A program made the translations under genes and the position numbers. The notes under the pieces were generated by a model, which did not search any database, was not told where the DNA came from, and was given only the letters and a program-made list of their open reading frames with translations. DNA of 64,000 nucleotides from Ciona savignyi (lineage: Eukaryota > Chordata > Ascidiacea > Phlebobranchia > Cionidae), in the NCBI GenBank assembly GCA_000149265.1, contig CH003066.1:12479-76478 (forward strand), in the 5' to 3' direction. This document shows, one piece after another, positions 59,429-64,000 of this stretch (its first letter is position 1; the number at the start of each line of letters is the position of its first letter).

Positions 59429-62400
59429 TCATTGATTCATTCTACGCAACACTTGTTGTTGTGATGCCACAATATCTTCAAAGTCGCTCAGACGAACTTC
59501 CAACATCTGCATCTCAGTCTGGACGGTTCTGATCTCTTCCATGTCCGCCCTGATGTCAACCATCTCACTCTGGGGGGGGTTGGGTTCGTTAGTGCAATCA
59601 ATTGGTGCTATTAAGTGAGGTAATTGACTTTGCTGAATCCTTGTTTATTAGGCTGAATAACAACTGTCGCTTGATAGTCAGTTGTGGATTTTGGGGGCAA
59701 GGCACTTAACGGACATTGCCTGAACCCAGTGGATTAATGGGTTCTACCAAATTGAAGGAACGTGTAAATCATACACAACACACTGCAATAGCTCCGGTGA
59801 CCCCACGGTGAACGNNNNNNNNNNNNNNNNNNNNNNNNNNNNNNNNNNNNNNNNNNNNNNNNNNNNNNNNNNNNNNNNNNNNNNNNNNNNNNNNNNNNNN
59901 NNNNNNNNNNNNNNTTCCCAATCACAGGAATAAACAAGAGTAAACTATTTTAAAACCGTATTTAACACATTGCAATAGCTCCGGCAGATACGAAATCCTC
60001 TTTCGATTGATTGCCCATAATAAAACCTCCTTTTGCTCTCGGATAAATATGAGTATAGAACAGGTTATTCATGTTTATCCCCATGAATGGGAAAACCAAG
60101 GTGGATAACACACGGGCAATCGTCAGATCACCTCGCGCCCATCGTCGGGTTACCAAAGCTATTGCAGTGTGTTAGGGATAGGAGGATAGGATATTCATCT
60201 TTATCCCCGTGAATGGGAAAACCAAGGGGTTAACACACGGGCAATCGTTAGATCACCTCGCGCCCATCGTCGGGTTACCAGAGCTATTACAGTGTGTTGT
60301 ATATGATAGACATGTTCCTTCAATTTAGTAGAACCTATTAATCCGCTGGGTTCAGGCAATGTCCGTTAAGTGCCTTGCCCAAAGACACAACCGACTTGCA
60401 AACGTGTTTTGAACCGACAACCCATCGGCTGTATGTCGCCGTATTATCCCCTTAAGCTAAGCAACCAGACTGTCCCCTTCCTTCCTACCCAATGTGTTAT
60501 TTTGACATCCAACTTCATCAGTTTAAAAATCAAATTTTCCATGGAATCCCATAACAAACAACAGTTCAATAGTACACAATGGTCTATCAGTCCAACCTTT
60601 ACCTTTAAGCCCAGGATCACTGCATCCCTCACTAACTAGATATATTATCTGCTGTCTATATACAAACCACTCAGTTCATATGGATTTGTGTTGTTTCTAC
60701 CAACCTTCAACACTTCCAATGTCCCCTGGACGTTTTGTTGTCTTTGCAATTTGGTCAATTCGGACAAAACTAGAAATAATATTTTGTCATGAACAGGGTG
60801 AACAAATAAAGTTTAAAGGTTTCGTCCCAAATCGTCATTGTCCATTCATTATGAGTTTTTTAGTTTAATTTATTATTTTAGTTTAGTATATTCTTGTTCC
60901 CACAATGAAAACCGAAGCAGGACTATTGATAACAATTTGAAAAACGGGGAAAAACGACAGTCGTTAGAACGCGCCTAAAACCAATAAATTATTAAATTAC
61001 AGTATATTTAGACATGGCCGCTAAACCATGAGTTAAGAGCATTGTGACGTAATAATCACCTTCATTAACGCTTCTCTTCATTTCGGTCAGTTCCATAACG
61101 AGCATGGAGAGGTAACCCTCTAGCGCCTCCGTGCGGCTGATTATCGATTCCGCCGTGTCGTTGCTGCGTCGCAATTTCCTCTTCATACTTTCCACGCTGG
61201 TTGTCACCTGCAGTTCATGCATCACGCTCATACACAACGATGGTTCACAGTTGACAAACGAAATATGATATTGAAATATATTGCAAAATATTAAAAAACT
61301 TTCTGGTTTGCGAAATTATGATAGAAAATGTCAAGGATATTCAAGTTTGTCCTTGTGAATGGGAAAACCAAGGGGGTTAACACACGGGCAATCGTCAGAT
61401 CACCTCGCGCCCACCGCTGGGTTACCAGAGCTATTGCAGTGTGTTGTGTATGATAGACACGTTCCTTCAATTTAGTAAAACCCATTAAAACCTTTTGGGT
61501 TAAAGGCGACTTATTTATCCACTGAGCTAATTGGTCGGACCTAAATTATAAGTTGCTGAAGGAAACATTTCCCGCACATCAGTGATTAACCCACTTTGGT
61601 TAGTGATTTATGATACCAACCATATCGATGTGTTGTTGGATTGTTGCGGTTCGGTTCTCCTGCTGTGTGTGGTCAGCTTCCAACCCAATAACATCCGTCT
61701 CAACCTCTGTCAGCCTGTGTGTCTTGTGATTAACTTCCCAACCCATATGACTTATTTTAACAGTACTACCGAAATCCATTATAGGATAGGATAGGATATT
61801 CAAGTTTATCCCTGTAAATGGGAAAACCAAGAAGGTTAACACACGGGCAATCTTCAGATCACCTCGCACCCATCGTCAGGTTACCGGAGCTAATGCAGTG
61901 TGTTGTGTATGATTCACACATTCCTTTAATTTAATAGAACCCAATTAATCCACTGGGTTTAGGCCATGTCCGTAAAGTGCCTTGCCCAAGGACACAACAG
62001 ACTAGCTAGCGACCAGTTTCGTACCTGCAACCCTTCAGTTAAAAGGCGACGCACTTAACCACTAGACTAATCTGTCGGATTATTGTAACAGTATTACCGA
62101 AACCCATGATAATGTAGCGATCATAAAAAACAACCACACAAACATATATATTGTCTTGTGTGATTAATTACCTTTTGAAGATATCTGCTCTGCTCGTTGT
62201 TTCATTGACCATGTACAACTCCATCTGCGCAAAATGCACAATATTAAATGATTTGGAGTCAACCATGTAAGCGTAAGAACAAAGCTTAAGTTAAACTCAT
62301 TTTTAATATGATTGTTTGAATCAATTTGTTTCTATGAACCATAACATCTGCAGTTATAAGATAGACAGAGCAAATAAACTTTAAATCGAAATATTTCAAA

Positions 62401-64000
62401 CTTTCTTAGATCTGCTTAGAGGTCAGCACCTGCTCTTTCATCTTTCTGATGCGACTATTATTAATTTGATTGCTAATCTTACGAGCACTTAATAAGTTTT
62501 ATACCCATGTATTAGTGAAACAAACAAAAGAACACTCACTTCTTTATCTCACACTGTGTTTTTTTTGGTTTTTATTGCGAAAATTATAAGTTTTTCGGCT
62601 TCCAGTAATTTTTAATTTGTGAAATATCGGTTAAAACGGCTGTTTAAGTGCAAAAGGTTGCCGAACCCTGGACTGATTCAAATGTCATTTGCATAGTGGC
62701 TCAATATAATCATATTTTAATTCATATTTTTAATGTATTTTTAGTCAGAGTAAATGTATCCTTATTATGTTATTACCTGTTCAAATTTCAGATTCACTTC
62801 CTGCTTCAAAACTTCAAAGGATCGAGAAAGTTTCATAATCTTTTCTTGGAGTTTTGCCAAAGTAGAATTTAAGAGATCTTTTTTGGAATCAGCGGAAATT
62901 TGTGATTTTTTGGTGGAATTTTCCATAACTTTGACTCTTCTCCTAACAATGCGTCTACACACTGAGCAAGTTTCATTTAATTCGGTGAAATTTGAAGTTA
63001 TCTCCAATAAATCTGCTTCAGATTTGTCCCGGGATCTTTCAAAGCCATCGACCATGAGTTTGAATCCTTCCACACTATTGTTGAGTCCTGAGAATTGATG
63101 TTTTAAGGCGTCGATGCACATATGAAGACTTGTGATATTGGTTCGTGTGTAATCTTCAACTTTTATTACCTTATTACCAATCGTCTGAATATCTTGTGCC
63201 ATAACTCGAGCGTTTGTTTCTACCCCGGTGATATTAAAAGTCAAGTTATCCACGCGATGCGTCAAATACTTGGTGAGATTATTCAACGGCTCAACACGAT
63301 CTTCATACACAGAGACTGTGTTTAGTAAAGTTCTATTTAAATTTTCAATCTCTTTTTCATGCAAATTTATTTGTTCGCCATTTTCTCTCAGATCATTGGT
63401 AACAATATCTAAATCTCTCTCGAATCGCGCCCTCCATTCTTCAGCATCACGATACAATTCCTCAACAGTCACGCTGGAATTCAACTCTTGGACCATAACC
63501 TCGAAATCGAATCGTAATTGCTCCAACAACTGGTCCACATGACTATCATGTGATTGCGAAATATTCATGGATTTTTCCAAATCTCTTTTAATTTCAATCA
63601 ATTCATTATCAAAGTCACGCATCCTTATATTATTGTCTCCAAAGATATTTTTTAAAAGGTCAAGATTTTCTGCCATGTCTTCTAACCTACTGCTTGTACT
63701 ATTATGTTTAAGTCTGAGGTCTTCGATTATATCTGATTGTTCCAGTGTCTCCAGCTTCAAATTCTCATGTTTACTGGTTAGTTCAGTAATCTTATTATTC
63801 ATTTCTGGTATATCCGATTTCCCCAATCGTTCCAAACGCAAGGAATTACTTCCAACCTCAATTGCTAACTGATCCAAATTCATTGATTCCAATCTCTCTA
63901 CATCTGCAGTTACGTCGTTCAACAACTCCATAATTCTCTGCTTTTCGCTCAACAATGATTCTGAGAGTGTTTCCTCACATTGGGCGATATCTTCCTCTAA
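59429..64000 (-). CDS. unrecognised extracellular-type coiled-coil protein, 3' part
   Basis: The gene runs off the right edge. Exons: 62777-64000 (open to the edge), 62172-62224, 61621-61750, 61060-61207 and the terminal 59429-59569. The first four join in phase. The join to the last one does not (phase 1 into phase 0), so an exon is probably missing between 59570 and 61059, where the 100-N gap lies. The ~530 visible residues are almost all heptad-like helices with no globular domain, and have many N-glycosylation sequons (NISQ, NSSV, NRTL, NLTK, NITG, NETT), which suggests a secreted or surface protein. ETCSVCRRIVRRR contains the only close Cys pair. Laminin-like, angiopoietin-like or tunicate-specific coiled coils are possible; I find no diagnostic motif. 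Confidence 0.68.
59648..59955 (+). mobile_element. SINE-A copy containing the assembly gap
   Basis: Forward copy: the middle (CACTGCAATAGCTCCGGTGA) is left of the gap and the 3' end right of it. Confidence 0.75.
59815..59914. other. assembly gap of 100 N
   Basis: Exactly 100 N, which usually means unknown length. It falls inside a SINE, a likely cause of the break. Confidence 0.99.
60062..60420 (-). mobile_element. two SINE-A copies in tandem
   Basis: A truncated reverse copy (60062-60174) is followed at once by a second reverse copy (60175-60420) with its own GGATAGGATATTCAT tail. Confidence 0.85.
60421..60857. other. intronic DNA of the coiled-coil gene
   Basis: No exon or repeat recognised; a missing exon could lie here. 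Confidence 0.35.
60858..60975 (+). repeat. family C interspersed repeat
   Basis: TTTTTTAGTTTAATTTATTA start, ACGACAGTCGTTAGAACGCG end. Confidence 0.75.
61330..61540 (-). mobile_element. SINE-A copy with deletion
   Basis: Reverse copy; about 70 bases of the head side are missing. Confidence 0.8.
61782..62083 (-). mobile_element. SINE-A copy, full length
   Basis: Reverse copy with an expanded ATAGGATAGGATAGGATATT tail. Confidence 0.9.
62531..62672 (-). mobile_element. hAT-like MITE end
   Basis: Reverse relative of 43426-43690, ending AAAAGGTTGCCGAACCCTG. Confidence 0.65.

Overview
The window is animal nuclear DNA. Its genes have many short GT-AG introns, and tRNA-derived SINEs and DNA-transposon remnants lie between and inside them. 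Protein likeness points to a chordate invertebrate. A gene with two V-type Ig domains plus a chitin-binding domain (VCBP architecture, known from ascidians and amphioxus), compact genes and AT-rich spacers together suggest a tunicate, most likely Ciona. The species is inferred, not proven. I rebuilt exons by hand from splice sites, codon phase and protein likeness.

Layout. 1-6.7 kb (+): tail exons of a class II (non-muscle/smooth-muscle) myosin heavy chain, with two alternative C-terminal ends. 8.4-9.1 kb (+): TMEM98 in one exon. 12.3-20.3 kb (-): a complete 12-exon SLCO4-type organic anion transporter. 21.3-21.8 kb (+): NOL12 in one exon. 22.3-27.4 kb (+): nine-exon MRPS27. 27.7-31.3 kb (-): seven-exon mevalonate kinase, convergent with MRPS27; a fossil copy of one of its own exons lies just past its stop. 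32.2-35.7 kb (+): a predicted membrane protein with an ALK/LTK-like glycine-rich ectodomain but no kinase. 37.4-42.6 kb (-): VCBP. 44.3-55.3 kb (-): a tandem segmental duplication carrying two paralogous NB-ARC/STAND NTPase genes with TPR-like ends; copy A is open and copy B has a frameshift. 56.2-58.3 kb (+): RPS13, complete. 59.4-64 kb (-): the 3' part of an unrecognised, apparently extracellular coiled-coil protein that runs off the window.

Repeats. At least 30 copies or pieces of a ~290 bp tRNA-derived SINE (called SINE-A here), about 16 of a ~115 bp tRNA-like SINE (SINE-B), about 10 of an unclassified ~110-160 bp repeat (family C), and several hAT-type MITEs. Introns hold minisatellites, the largest being about 1.45 kb in VCBP. 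I recognised no retrovirus-like element, CRISPR array or free-standing RNA gene. There is one assembly gap of 100 N.

The genes do not form one pathway. Housekeeping genes (RPS13, MRPS27, NOL12, MVK) are mixed with surface and transport genes. The stretch from 32 to 55 kb is the accessory part: an ALK-like surface protein, VCBP and duplicated STAND NTPases, which look like recognition or immune genes.
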